Below are positions 12,305-23,289 of a DNA stretch of 64,000 nt, in pieces. Location of the stretch: assembly GCA_019096065.1 (NCBI GenBank), contig JAGUCH010000009.1, positions 5,838,001 through 5,902,000 on the forward strand, written 5' to 3'. The stretch comes from Paracyclopina nana. Taxonomy: Eukaryota > Arthropoda > Copepoda > Cyclopoida > Cyclopettidae. Numbering within the stretch: position 1 is the first letter of the stretch; every line of letters starts with the position of its first letter. The notes under the pieces are model-generated. The model did no database searches. It was not told the origin of the DNA and was given only the letters and a program-made list of their open reading frames with translations. A program made the translations under genes and the position numbers.

Positions 12305-12980
12305 AATAATCCCCTTCTAGTCTTCGGTTTTCTGAAGCTCTCTAACCATAATGTAAATTATATGCATAGCGAAATAATTGACATTGTTTGAACAACTCGA
12401 AATTATGATTGTTGGCTGTGTTATTAACAACGCTGCTCTCTCTCTCCATTGATATAAATTCCTAAATTGTTCTATAGAGACTCATCCAAAATTAACTCGA
12501 AATTGTGTTGTCCCCCCAATTAAGCGAAAAAAGCAAAGTTATGATCAGTTGGATTGAAATGGCAAAATGCAAAATCATTTTGCACTGTGTGCATAATTTA
12601 TATCTTCTCTCTCACTTGTAAACAAACACACAAAAGTTATTATGACATAATTTGAATAAAAGAATTAGAAACATTTTTTTGTATTTGTTGTTGTTCACAG
12701 CATTTTTTGCTTGAATGCACACAAATGTGCTGCTTTCTTGTCAATGCTTTTCTCCTCATAACACACTTGGCAAAAGTCAAGATTTGGCTTTATACACTGC
12801 AGCAGCAGCAGTCGTATTTTCAAGCAGCACTTGTGTGTCAAGCAGCATTTAGAAATCAAGAAATGGTGCTTTTATTGACTCAGTCTCTAGCTGTGATTTT
12901 AAAGAAAATGTAAAGTGAAAGTGCAACGCACATTTTCTATTTTTAGGTGACAGCCTGAATTTGGCCTCAAAATGTGCAGT

Positions 12981-13133
12981 AAGGCCGCGTTCATCTACTG
13001 AGATTTTGGCGGAAAATTAATAGTGCTCAACTAATCGCTTCAAAAAGTAGAGGTCAAAAAATTACTCCATTGGCTTTAAATTAGATATTTGAATTATGAT
13101 ACAGCTTAGTATGGAGTAGGTGAACGGGGCCTT
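12981..13133. mobile_element. Short inverted-repeat element (GGCC-type MITE)
   Basis: This is a 153-bp element with 18-bp terminal inverted repeats matching at 16 of 18 positions. It begins AAGGCCGCGTTCATCTAC and ends GTAGGTGAACGGGGCCTT. There is no coding capacity. It belongs to a group of elements in this window whose ends read GGCCCTGTTCAYCTRC. Confidence 0.75.
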
Positions 13134-13705
13134 AAAAGTGTTGTGGACAATATGTCCTACTTACAACAAGGTCCTTTCACCTGTTATTCCATTTATGCAC
13201 ATTTCTGCAATGTCAACTTTGCACAATTTCAGCAAACCATATGCTGTGATGGCTGGCCAAAATGGCAAATAATTTTGCAGGCTTGGTTCACCTGTGATCA
13301 AAATGTATTGGCAAATTATTCCTGAAATTCACTTTTAAGTTTTTTTGCTCTATAATTTGTATTTAGGTGCCAAAAGTGAGCTTTTATTTGAATAAGGCAT
13401 TTTGCTCAAAATATGTTAAAAAGGAAAATCAGGCTAAGAAATACATTGGATTAAAGGGAAAAATTGGTAACAAAAAGCAAGGAAATTTCTTTTTTGCAAA
13501 ATTAAGAAATAATAAATTATGTAGGATTTGCCACAAAGAAGCTTATGAAAAGCAAATTGTAGAATCATTTTTTTGCAAAGTAATGCAGGAGCAAAAAAAG
13601 GACATGTGCATAGTTTTATAAAAGCACACAGTTTTAGCAAACCTTTTACCATATTGAGACACAATTATATAATAAGGGAATCTGGGAGCAATTGAATAGT
13701 ATTTT

Positions 13706-13881
13706 ACCTGCTGCTTTTCGGGACTGAGAAGGTGCGGTAAAAATTGCGCGAGTATGGTAAACAAAAAACCAAGACGAATCTTTTCACCGAGCGAAGCGAG
13801 GTCAAAAGTGAGTCGAGGTTTTATGTTTACCATACGAGCGCAATTTTTACCGCACCTTCGAAGTCCCGAAAAGCAGCAGGT
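13706..13881. mobile_element. Long foldback inverted-repeat element
   Basis: Two arms of about 55 nt, ACCTGCTGCTTTTCGGGACT... on the left and its near reverse complement ending AGTCCCGAAAAGCAGCAGGT on the right, enclose a short loop rich in CGAGCGAAGCGAG. The arms share the GGTGCGGTAAAAATTGCGCG block. No transposase is present, so this is a non-autonomous foldback or MITE. Confidence 0.85.
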
Positions 13882-14279
13882 ACAAATTTTATGCACTTAA
13901 ACCGAATTTCCAAGTGAGTAATGAACTTGCCGAAATCAAGCGCAATTTCAAAATTTGGCTTCTGTTCATAAGAATTGGCTGATTTGTATTGCCTTCTTTG
14001 GTAACTCAGCAGCAGCAGAAGCACTGAGATCTCAGCAAGAAAATCATAGATCTGCTGTGCAGTTGTTTTTCAGTTTTCTTGCTTCATCAGTTCATTGTTA
14101 CATCCTAGAGAACGTTGAGAAGAATTTCACAAAAAAATGGAAGCTGTCCCTTTTCCGAAGCCCAATCCTTGTTCCAACCAGTAATAGTGTTCAATCTGGA
14201 GCTTTGGAGGAAGCCCAAGATCAGCAAGAAGTAATGTGCGATCAGGATGACCAAGAAATGCAACCTGACATGTTGTTGG

Positions 14280-14470
14280 TAAAAAGTAACCCTAGGGTTC
14301 TCATTTACCATTTACTAAGTAAAAAGTAACCCTAGGGTTCTCATTTACCATTTACTAAGTAAAAAGTAACCCTAGGGTTCGCATTTACCATTTACTAAGT
14401 AAAAAGTAACCCTAGGGTTGTCATTTACCATTTACTAAGTAAAAAGTAACCCTAGGGTTGTCATTTACTT
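14280..14470. repeat. 40-bp minisatellite (about 4.7 copies)
   Basis: The unit AAAAAGTAACCCTAGGGTTC plus TCATTTACCATTTACTAAGT repeats every 40 bp from 14281, with only a few substitutions between copies. Each unit holds two palindromes, AACCCTAGGGTT and TTTACTAAGTAAA. The array ends about 95 bp before the first sulfotransferase start codon, so it may lie in the promoter or 5' UTR. Confidence 0.95.
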
Positions 14471-14564
14471 CATAGCGCATCGGGAGTGCAAAAAAGCTGA
14501 GTCTATCGGCAAAGTGAATTACTCACGAGGAAATTCGGTTTACAGTGCGTAAAAGATTTTGAAG

Positions 14565-16307
14565 ATGACTGAGTCAATGATCATAGCAAAACCTTTCAGC
14601 CTGAGCATGCGTGCAATAGTTAAGACTGGCTGCATTGTGCTCATGTCATTGGTGACTCTTCTGTCACTGTTGGTATTAGTTCAGCAAAGCGCAATCCTCG
14701 ATTCTTCTCAGGCCAGCCAAGCTTTCCTGAAAACCTTTTACTGGTCCAACAGGGAACGGATACGAGAAGCTGACCTGCCAATCCAGCCTGATGTTAACAA
14801 TTACGAGTATTCAAATGATTTTCGAACCATGGAAGAGCAAGAAACCACAGAAGCTCCCGAAAAAATCATCAAACTCCTGGTGCTTGCATACCCTAGGTGA
14901 GCATGATTAGCAATACATATTAATGCATATTTTATGAGTATAGGCTTAGTGGAACAACAGCTTTGAGTAGGGATTATTCCTACGCGAGATGGCGCTGGGA
15001 GCTCCATCGGGGCAGATTATTTTCGCAATTCAAGGGTTTCAGTGGGTTTTAGTGGACTTATAAGACAAACTTAATGACATTTCGACGCATCAAAGGGAGT
15101 TTGGCATTTTTAGCTAATTGTAAACCGAGTTTTTTAAGACTTTTTTTCGGACTGCCCCGATGAGCGACTGAAGCGCCACTCTGTGCTAAAATACCGCAAC
15201 TAAGTTCCACTAAGGCTATTTTATTTTCTCAAGGACTGGAAGCTCCTTTACTGGAGACATTTTGTCCTCTTCAGCCAACGCCAGCTACATTTTTGAGCCA
15301 TTGATCAACTTCAAACCATTTGGAAATCCCATTGACAATTGGACAACTTGGTCGCCTGAAGTGATGGAAAAAACTAGAGATTATATAGAGAACCTATTTG
15401 ATTGTGAGGAAGTGAGTTTCATTTTCATACAAAGCCAAAAAAATTTGAAAAAGCCCATAAAATGCTGTTTCATTATGCATTAAGGAAATATTAACCCTGG
15501 TTGTTGTTTTGTTCTATGCAGGAATCCATCAGAATTGGTGAAAGTGGAACTCATGCCAACAAGCACAAAAATATGTAAGGCACTCAAAAATGGCTTCTTT
15601 TAATTTCATGTCGCTATGTGATTTCATTTCCAGAAAAGATTGCATCAATTCCAATCCAAGAGTCATCAAGACAATTCGCTTACACAAAATCAACATGGAT
15701 CCTTGGATCATGGACTCTGACATCAAAGTTGTGCATTTGGTCCGTGATCCAAGAGCTGAGTTCAGCTCTATGCTGAAAGCTCCAAACACATGGAGCGGAT
15801 GCCTTGAAAACATGGATGACATGTGCATGCGAATGGTTAATGATACACTTTTCAAAGATCTTCTACCTCCTGAAAGGTGATGACTTCTGTCCGGTTAATG
15901 CGCAAAACTTGCTTTAAAAAAGTCTCGATTCTCTAAACTCTAAAGTCATGACTCTAAACTTTTCTTATGGAGTGCGATGTATTTTTATTTCCAGGTATTT
16001 CATGTTGCGCTATGAAGATTTAATGTTGGCGCCAATTTCCACTTTGGTTGACTTGTACACCCAATTGAAGCTTGATTTTGACGTGGAAGCTGCAGATGCT
16101 CTGTACAGTCATACACGCGTGACAAGTGAGACAGAGAAGAAAGAGCTCAACAAATACTATACCACATACAGAACTGCAGACAATGACATTTACAAGTGGA
16201 AAAAAGAAATGAGTTTGGAGAAAATCAGATACGTCGAAGAGAGCTGCACTCAATTCATGGACATTGCTGGCTACAAAGTGTACCATCCTCCAAAAGTTCG
16301 AACTTGA
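14565..16307 (+). CDS. Carbohydrate 6-O-sulfotransferase-like protein A
   Basis: A 372-residue type II membrane protein built from five exons (14565-14896, 15234-15411, 15522-15574, 15634-15876, 15995-16307). One signal anchor lies at about residues 22-39 (CIVLMSLVTLLSLLVLV). The catalytic domain shows the 5'-phosphosulfate loop YPRTGSSFTG (about 109-118) and the 3'-phosphate loop VVHLVRDPRAEFSSM (about 220-234), the PAPS-binding motifs of the carbohydrate (Gal/GlcNAc/GalNAc) sulfotransferase family. By family knowledge it would transfer sulfate from PAPS to a glycan in the Golgi; the acceptor sugar cannot be told. AATAAA at 16338-16343 probably ends the transcript. It is a tandem duplicate of the next gene: exons 4 and 5 are 243 and 313 nt in both. 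Intron 1 carries a MITE missing from the paralogue. Confidence 0.9.
14941..15218. mobile_element. MITE in sulfotransferase A intron 1
   Basis: The ends TAGGCTTAGTGGAAC (14941-14955) and GTTCCACTAAGGCTA (15204-15218) are inverted repeats matching at 14 of 15 positions, each bounded by TA, as expected for a TA-target element. The orthologous intron of the neighbouring paralogue is only 59 nt and lacks the insert, which gives an internal empty-site comparison. No coding capacity. Confidence 0.8.
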
Positions 16308-16968
16308 GGACTCATTAGATTGTCATTAATAGTGGTAAATAAATCAAGAAGGGATTCTCCTTCAAGTATGTTTTCATTCCTAAACAACAATAAGTCAACT
16401 GACTTTTTGGCTATTCAGATTCGGTTTTGTGACTTGGTATATAAAAAAAGAAAGCAAAAGATGCAATCTGCACTGCACTTTTTGTGCCCCACCAAACAAA
16501 TAGTTTGAGCTAAAAAGTTCAACATTACCTTTTATCATTCAGGTTTTTTGTAATGAAATATCATTTTTGATGATCTTTATTGACAATACCATTGACATCT
16601 TCACTGCAGAGTTTCACTTTACTAAAAGATGTAGCTGATAAGACAGCAGAAACAACTTTTTATTCTACCAAAAGGCAACACGATCATTGTTAAAACGTTC
16701 TGCATTTACCTTGATTGTTAATCAAAACGACTATTGACTTTTGGATAAAAATAGTATTGTTGAATTTTTTTAAGTAAAAAGCATTTTTTGTAAGTACTGA
16801 CATCCTTTTTGCTGCTTGTTTGGTGGGGTACATGTTGCATTTCTGCTACTTTGAAAACAGCATATGCGATAATTTCAGTTCAGCAGATTTTTCAGTGCAT
16901 TCAAGCTTCATTTGAAGTTGACACATCTAAGGGCAAATTGCATAGACAAAATAGATAAGATTTTGAAG
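16308..16968. other. Spacer between the two sulfotransferase genes
   Basis: This holds the 3' UTR of copy A with AATAAA at 16338-16343, AT-rich sequence, and the 5' flank of copy B. The bases just before the two start codons are alike (AAGATTTTGAAG directly precedes both ATGs), consistent with duplication of the 5' flank along with the gene. Confidence 0.6.
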
Positions 16969-18460
16969 ATGGCTGATTCCATGAACACAACAAAACCTAT
17001 TGCCCTGAGCACCCGTGCAATGGTCAAGACTAGCTGCGTTGGGCTTATGTCATTGGTGGCTCTTCTATCACTGATGGTTTTAGTTCGTCAGAATTCAGTC
17101 CATAATACTTTTGGGAATAGCGAACCATTTCCAAAGATCATTCAATGGAGTCAGGCAAAAAATGACGAGCTTAACCAGTCTCATGTTCAAAGCTGCAATC
17201 ACACAATTGAAGTAACTGAACGTGCTTTGAAAGATATTTTTACCACAAGAGAGCTAAACACCACAGAAGCTCCTGAAGAAATCATCAAACTCCTTGTGCT
17301 TGCATACCCTAGGTGAGTTTGATTAGCAATGCATATTTATGTGCAATTCATGAGAATTTTATTTTTTCAAGGACTGGAAGCTCTTTTACTGGGGACATTT
17401 TGTCCTCTTCAGCCAATGCCTATTATCTTTTTGAGCCACTGCAGAACAAGGGGAAAATGGGACCAGAAAAAATGGGAGATTTCATTGAAAATTTATTTGC
17501 TTGTGTATGCAATTAAGTACATATTTGTTTGAAAACTTTCAGCTGTTGGTGGATTTTTTTGAGCTTTTTAACACTTTGAGGAATGCACATGTTACCTAAA
17601 TACTACAGCTGTTTAGAACTTGATGCGAATTTTGGTTGGTGCAAGTTTAAAGTGATTTAAAATACGCTCTTTATTCATTTTACAGGAACCCTTGCAAGGC
17701 TCTCAGTCGAAAAAGCACAAAAATGTGTAATACCATTGGCAAAATGCAGTGTACAATTCATCATTTCAAATTATTTCTATTCGTAGTGGCCATTGTAAAA
17801 GCTCCAATCCAAGGGTCATCAAGACAATTCGCTTGCACAAAATCAACATGGATCCTTGGATCGTGGACTCTGACATCAAAGTGGTACATTTGGTCCGTGA
17901 TCCACGAGCTGAGTACAACTCAATGATGAGATTGCCCAGCACATGGCAGGACCCGCTCAATCACATTGATCGTGTATGCATGACTATGGCCAACGATATG
18001 CATTTAAAAGATCTTCTCCCCTCCGAAAGGCAAAATATCTTAAATAGTACTATCATTTTAGTTTCATTGTGATAACATCGTTAAAATGAACTTTAAAAAG
18101 AAGCGTCACCCAAGTGATGGGGAAATGTAAAATATTTTTCCATGCAGATATTTCATGGTTCGCTATGAAGATTTGATGATGACTCCAATTTCCACATTGG
18201 TCGACTTGTACACCCAATTGAAGCTTGATTTTGACGTGGAAGCAGCGGATGCATTGTACAGCCACACGAGAGTGACTTCCAATGCCCACAAGCAAGAACT
18301 GAACAAATATTACTCCACCTATCGCACTGGCGACTCTGACATTTACAAGTGGAAAAAGCAAATGAGTCTGGAGAAAATCAGATATGTCGAAGAGAGCTGT
18401 GCTCAATTGATGAAAATTGCTGGCTACGAAGTGTTCAATCCGGCAACGAAGCACAACTGA
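16969..18460 (+). CDS. Carbohydrate 6-O-sulfotransferase-like protein B
   Basis: The tandem paralogue of copy A, about 357 residues in five exons (16969-17312, 17372-17504, 17686-17726, 17787-18029, 18148-18460). It has the same signal anchor (CVGLMSLVALLSLMVLV), the same YPRTGSSFTG 5'-phosphosulfate loop and a VVHLVRDPRAEYNSM 3'-phosphate loop. The start was set by alignment with copy A (MADSM versus MTESM). Exons 2 and 3 are shorter than in copy A, removing residues between the first loop and the NPRVIKT segment. Intron 4 begins AAAG|GCAAAA, so the model needs a GC donor where copy A has GT; a GT donor does not give the conserved SER|Y junction. The stop is 54 bp from the troponin I stop on the other strand. 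Acceptor sugar unknown. Confidence 0.88.
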
Positions 18461-18514
18461 TCTGTTTCGTGATGGTGCTGTTTTTGTTATTAGGATGGAA
18501 GTGTTGATGTTCAA

Positions 18515-20218
18515 TTATGCAATAGCTTCTTCTTCAACCATGTGGTCTTCCACAGCGGCTGAGGCCTGCAATAAAAATGACATCAGTTCAATAAGAAGAG
18601 TCACACCATCATAGTCAAGCTCGTTCTCATACAAACATACAAGTATGATGTGAGAACGACCTTTTTGAAACTTTTGCAAGCCAGGCAGATATGTAAAGAA
18701 AAACCGAAGAAGAGGAAAGAAGTATGTGAAAAAGCCATGCATTTTATGCTTGCCTCATGAGCCTCAGGGGGAGCCTCTGAGGTCGATTTCGACTTTCCCT
18801 CTTTCTCTCCCAAAACCCAATCGGGCTTTTTCTGCTGCAACTTATTTTAATTTTAGCCAGGGAAACTCATGACGTAAGCAGCTTGAGCTTTACCTCCTCC
18901 TTGGCTTCTTCCTCCAGGGTGAACTCCTTCTTCTTGACAACCTTGAGCTGATTTCGGAAGTTGAACTCGGCAGCTTTCTTTTGCAATTTCGCAAACTTGT
19001 TCTCATACTTCGACACCTTCTTCAAAGTTGGCTTGATGCTGGAGATGAAAAAAATCATATACTATTTGCATGATTTTGGGCGTTCCCATATTCAATGGTT
19101 AGTTAAAGTTGAGCTTTTAAACTCAGTTCCGTTGTCAAATATTTATGTATGTTATAGGCCCTAACTTTGCTTAATTTCATGTCGTGCTAGCTAGGCAGCT
19201 TAAGTTAAGCAAAGTTGCCGAACTGCACTCTGCTACAAAAAAAGTGAAGCTGGCTTAATTAAGCAAAGCTAAGTAAGCTGCCAATTTAACTTTGCTAAAA
19301 CCAACTGAACTCGGCTTGAACGAGCTTAACTTAACTAATCAGGCAAGGTAACTGTTTGAGCAAGGTAACTTGACTAAAATTCGAAAATGGGATCGCCCTC
19401 AAAATTCAAAATGTATCTTACAATTTTCCTCTGAGGTCGTTTACAGCAATGTTGAGCTCGTTGATCTGCAATGAGAGAGAGAATGGAGAAAATGTATCCG
19501 GATACACGTGTGTATTTGTACCATGTAATCCTTGAATTCCACCTCCTTCTCAGTGTCGTATTTCGTGCTTTCAATTTGGCAAATTCGCTCGTGGTAAGAT
19601 TGGCACAGAGACCTCAATTCGCCTGAGTGGTGAGAAAAATTAGCAGATGTAAGGAATACATATGGAATACACGCGATACTTTCGCCCATTGATTCGGTGC
19701 CCTTGGGTTTTCCACACCTCTCATCAATGACCTTCCTTCTCTCTGCTGCTTTTCTCTCTTGCTCCTTTTTCAATTCCTCAGCTGCCTTTTTTCTCAGCAG
19801 TAGCTGCACACAAAAACTAGTACAGACTATCAAATTACGCGAAAATTTCCTATTTAAGTACCCTCAGCTTTTTCTTCCTTTCGGGAGTCATAAAGCCCTT
19901 CTTCTTTTTGGCCCGAGATTGCTCCTCCATGCGTTTCCGCACCTCGGCCTTTTTCCGGTCCATCTCGGACATTTGGCTGAAATTTGAAATCAATTAAGAC
20001 TGAAAATATTAATGTATTCATGAAAATTAATCGGCGATGTATTCATGAAAATCGGCCTTGTAGGAATTAAGCAATTCATCGAGGCTTTCTAATTTTAAAA
20101 AGCTTGGTAAAAAACTTATATTACATACTTTTAACTAATTTTAATGGCCTTTTTTTGGTGCCAAAACTTGAAAATTATGATATTTAAGAATGATGTAGTG
20201 AGTTTCTTACTCGGACAT
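18515..20218 (-). CDS. TnI: Troponin I (muscle thin-filament inhibitor)
   Basis: Inhibitory subunit of the troponin complex on muscle thin filaments. Eight coding exons (20218-20211, 19976-19862, 19803-19680, 19622-19522, 19465-19422, 19038-18894, 18834-18754, 18565-18515) give about 222 residues, near the arthropod norm. Visible hallmarks are the KKGFMTPERKKKLR segment, the RKKAAEELKKEQERKAAERR troponin-C/T-binding helix, the SYHERICQIE and KDYMINELNI coiled coil, the VNDLRGKFIKPTLKKVSK inhibitory region and AEFNFRNQLK. Only eight coding bases sit in the first exon. The last intron starts GAG|GCAAGC, a strong GC donor, and joining it to GCCTCAG gives an acidic tail ending EEEAIA. Intron 3 (19623-19679, 57 nt) has no in-frame stop. 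I see one copy of each exon and no mutually exclusive exon set as in flies. Confidence 0.94.
19160..19380. repeat. TTAAGCAAAGTT inverted-repeat cluster in a troponin I intron
   Basis: The 383-nt intron between 19039 and 19421 is dominated by variants of CTTAAGTTAAGCAAAGTTGC and its complement (CTAACTTTGCTTAA, AATTAAGCAAAGC, TTTAACTTTGCTAA, AGCTTAACTTAACTAA) in both orientations. It looks like a decayed foldback repeat. Confidence 0.6.
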
Positions 20219-20817
20219 TTTGACTGTATTTTGTGAATGAGACTCGCGATGTGAATTCAAGATGTGGAGAAATCTCACTGAGCTGACTTTTAAGGCTGAT
20301 CAGCTCACCTATGCTCCACACTGAAAAAAGCTCAATTTCAGGCCAGTGAAATATTGAGCATTTCGGCCTTTTTAAAAGTAAACTCTATTATAATTTCCTC
20401 AAGAAAATTAGGCGAGAAATTGCTTCAATCATTTCAATTGAAAAGTAAGATTGAGCTCATGCTTAAAATGAGCTGAATTCGAGCTTTTTTCCCTAAGTGA
20501 GGGCGTGATCTTTTCCAAAAGGCAAGCTGTGCACTGAATGTGCTTAAAGGCCAACGGAAAGCTCAGTAGTCTTCATTTCAACGACTGAGGTTCCAAAAAG
20601 ATGGCAAAGTGCCAATGACGTTCACATTGTTTTTGTCCTTGCAGCAATTCTCTAAATGTCATCAATTTGCTCATTGAAAAACCTCATTTTGCTCATTTTG
20701 GAAAGGAAATGTGATTTTCAAAAAGGCAAATAGTTGGCTGGAATTTTTATCAATTTCATAATCATATTTTGCTTACAGCTACAAAAAAGCGAGCCTTTGC
20801 CGCAGAGCTCGTTGATG

Positions 20818-20880
20818 CCACGCGCGCGCGCGCTCGAGCGAGCGCGCGCGCGTGCTGTCAGTGAGCTAAAAATAGCCTTA
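20818..20880. promoter_or_regulatory. CG-alternating palindrome next to a MEF2 consensus, upstream of troponin I
   Basis: A near-perfect palindrome of alternating CG (20820-20853, centred on CTCGAG) is followed at 20866-20875 by CTAAAAATAG, a full match to the MEF2 consensus YTAWWWWTAR. A CArG-like CCTAAATAGC lies just beyond (about 20889-20898). The block is about 650 bp upstream of the troponin I start codon, on the correct side. MEF2 control of muscle structural genes is established; use of this site is inferred. Confidence 0.5.
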
Positions 20881-21094
20881 AACTCCCCCTAAATAGCCCT
20901 GGCCTCGAAAGCTGCAGCAGCTTGATCATAGAGCCTTCCAAGGACACGACTCAGCACCACGTGGGAGTTATCTGTCAAAATCGCATACATTGATTACGTA
21001 ATAGCTGTACTGGAGTGAATACATTCTATAGAGCAGTTGGAAATATTTGGTACATTTAGTATGTATTTATATTTAGCTAGGGATCGTAAAGTTG

Positions 21095-21240
21095 GGCTCC
21101 GTTAAAGAGCTGAGAGAGGATTTTAAAATTGGAAAACACGAGTGCAGCTTTACGCAGGCCGAGCCTGCGAGGGCTGTAATTTTACGTGAGTGTTTCCATT
21201 TTAAAACCCGAGGTCATCTTTTAAACAGCCCTTTTTATGT
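21095..21240. mobile_element. Imperfect foldback element
   Basis: Left-arm blocks (GGCTCCGTTAAAGAGC, TTTTAAAATTGGAAAACACG) are mirrored on the right by GTGTTTCCATTTTAAAAC and CTTTTAAACAGCCC. The centre contains GGCCGAGCCTGCGAGG. A related half-copy appears at about 24340-24395 (CCCGAGCCTGTGAGG ... CTTTAACGGGGC). No open frame of note. Confidence 0.5.
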
Positions 21241-23289
21241 TCCCTAGTATGTAAAAACTTCAAAATGGCAAGAATCATGTCTTTTCAAGCTTTTTCACAT
21301 TTTTTGGCCAAAAATACCATAAATTAATCTAATATTTTGCCAAATATCAAACATTACTTTCTGCTATAAAAGTCTACTTTTTGAACAAAAATTACAGCAA
21401 TTTTGATGGCTTTCAGAGTGAAAGAGGAGTATTTTTCAATTTTGAGCTTTTATTTATTTTATTTAATTTTGACAAAAATATGCTTCATGCCCACTGTGCA
21501 TGTGCAGCCTTGGAATCCGGCTGTGCTTTGGCGCTCGTCTTCCACGAGCGAGGCTCCTCTTTGGAGTTGCTGACGTCATTGGTGCCAGCTGCTGCGCTGA
21601 GCTGCTTCTACGGTGTGTGCACCAACTTTGGCAAAACAGTCGGGGAAACGACGAAGAAGACATCGACAAGAAACTTGCCACTTTGGCTCTCGCGTGAGCG
21701 CGAGCTGCTCTTGCACAGTGCCAAAAATAGACATGGAAGCAGCCATGGCAAAAATGGATGATTTTCCGCGTTTTAGAAAGCCAAAATTGACATGTGGACG
21801 GCTTCATTGTTTTCACCGGATTTTCGACATTTTGTCATAAGTGCGATATTTTGGACAAATATTATGGAAAAAAAGCATTTGAAAGCCATTTGTCATTGAC
21901 TCTTTCACATTTTATGGCCATGATTGGCTTTTTTGAGCTGTAGCAGATAATCTCATCGCACTTTCAAGCAGTTTGACATTATACTTTAATATTCCGCAAA
22001 ATCATTGCAAAAAATATGATGCATAATTTATGTATATATTTTGTTGTGCTTTCTAATTAAGGATGTTAATAAGTTTTATAGTGTGTCAATATTTTATTTA
22101 TTTATTTGATTTTTTTGACGATAAAAAGCTGGCTTGAGAGTGCGATTGGATTATCTGCTCAAGCAAATAAAAGCCAATTTAGGTCAAAAAATGAGAAAGA
22201 GTCAATGGCAAATGGCTTTTAAATGCTTTTTTCCCATAATATTTGTCCAAAATATCGCTTGTGAAAATGGACTAAAATCTAATAAATGTGCTTCAATGCT
22301 AGGTGTCATTACAGTGCTATATCGATCAGATTGGATTTTAAAGGCTGTATGAAGTAGCACAGTGGCCTTTGCCAACGTCATCTGGCCTTTGAGTTATTTG
22401 AGGCGAATGACGCTAGCAAAATCTATGACGATATCTGCTCCAAACTTTTGGGTACCTTGCTACATTGCAAGGTCTGGAACAAAGAAGAAAGCCTTTAAAA
22501 GAGGAAGCTCTCCAAATTTAATATACACTGAACTGCAGTATTTATATATTTAAAAATGCTTTCTTTTTCAGCATGGGCGGATTCAATTAAATTGTCTTTC
22601 AACTAAGACTTTAAAATAGACCATAAATGTGCTTCTCTGTAAGCAAAGAATCCGGGCATTCTTCTCATACAGAAAGAAAGGCCCTCGGTGCTTCGAAGGC
22701 CAGCAGGGAGCCTTTCCCTTTTACAGCTACCAGCTATGCTGGCCTTGGCCGTGACGTCATTCGCGGCAACATATGACGTCACGAGGGCGAGCAACATGGG
22801 CGCCATAACTGAGCTGTTTCAAGATTAATTCCAGTCCCTATTTTTAGAGGAAAACTGCAATGACTTTTACTGGAGTTTTGAAAGGCCTTTCTTTTTAGGT
22901 GAACCCCGCCCTTGGCTATGTGGTTGGTTTGTGGGGGTGGCTACTCTCCCTCCCTCTCCCTCTCCCTCTCTACCTCTCTCTCCCACTCTCCAAGTATGTA
23001 CTCTTCTTGTCAAAAGTCTATGGGCATCGAATTGCGTCCACAGTTGCTTCACAGCGGCCTTTCCGACAAAAAGGCCTTTTTTGGGCGTCATCCCGAAACT
23101 AAGGTATTTGATACATTTCATACTTGTATTTTTAGCAGAAATATCTGGAGAAAATTCACGAATTCGGGTACAGCATTTCTTTTATAGAGAACTTTTCTAT
23201 GTGAAGGCAAAGAGTTTCAAATGTAGGTGTACAAGGCTATAAGCCTTGGAAAATTCGAGCGACATGTTGATTTCGCTGACAGATCAGCA

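Larger units (their letters stand above)
12305..14564. other. Intergenic interval between JIP3/4 and the sulfotransferases
   Basis: The first part is AT-rich and holds the presumed JIP3/4 3' UTR with AATAAA at 12655-12660. It then contains a short inverted-repeat element (12981-13133), a long foldback (13706-13881) and a 40-bp minisatellite (14280-14470). Open frames here, such as one of 124 codons ending inside the minisatellite, show no recognisable protein and are treated as chance. Confidence 0.6.

Noticed and set aside
13955-14329. 124-codon open frame running into the 40-bp minisatellite
   Set aside because: The C-terminal part is translated repeat, there is no family resemblance, and it lies in the sulfotransferase A 5' flank.
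14280-14470. CRISPR-like array of regular repeats
   Set aside because: Units are directly tandem with no unique spacers, and the DNA is eukaryotic; it is a minisatellite.
21381-21816. Overlapping open frames of 126 and 117 codons on opposite strands
   Set aside because: Neither shows domain-like content or splice-supported extension; mutual overlap on both strands suggests a locally stop-poor, GC-richer segment.
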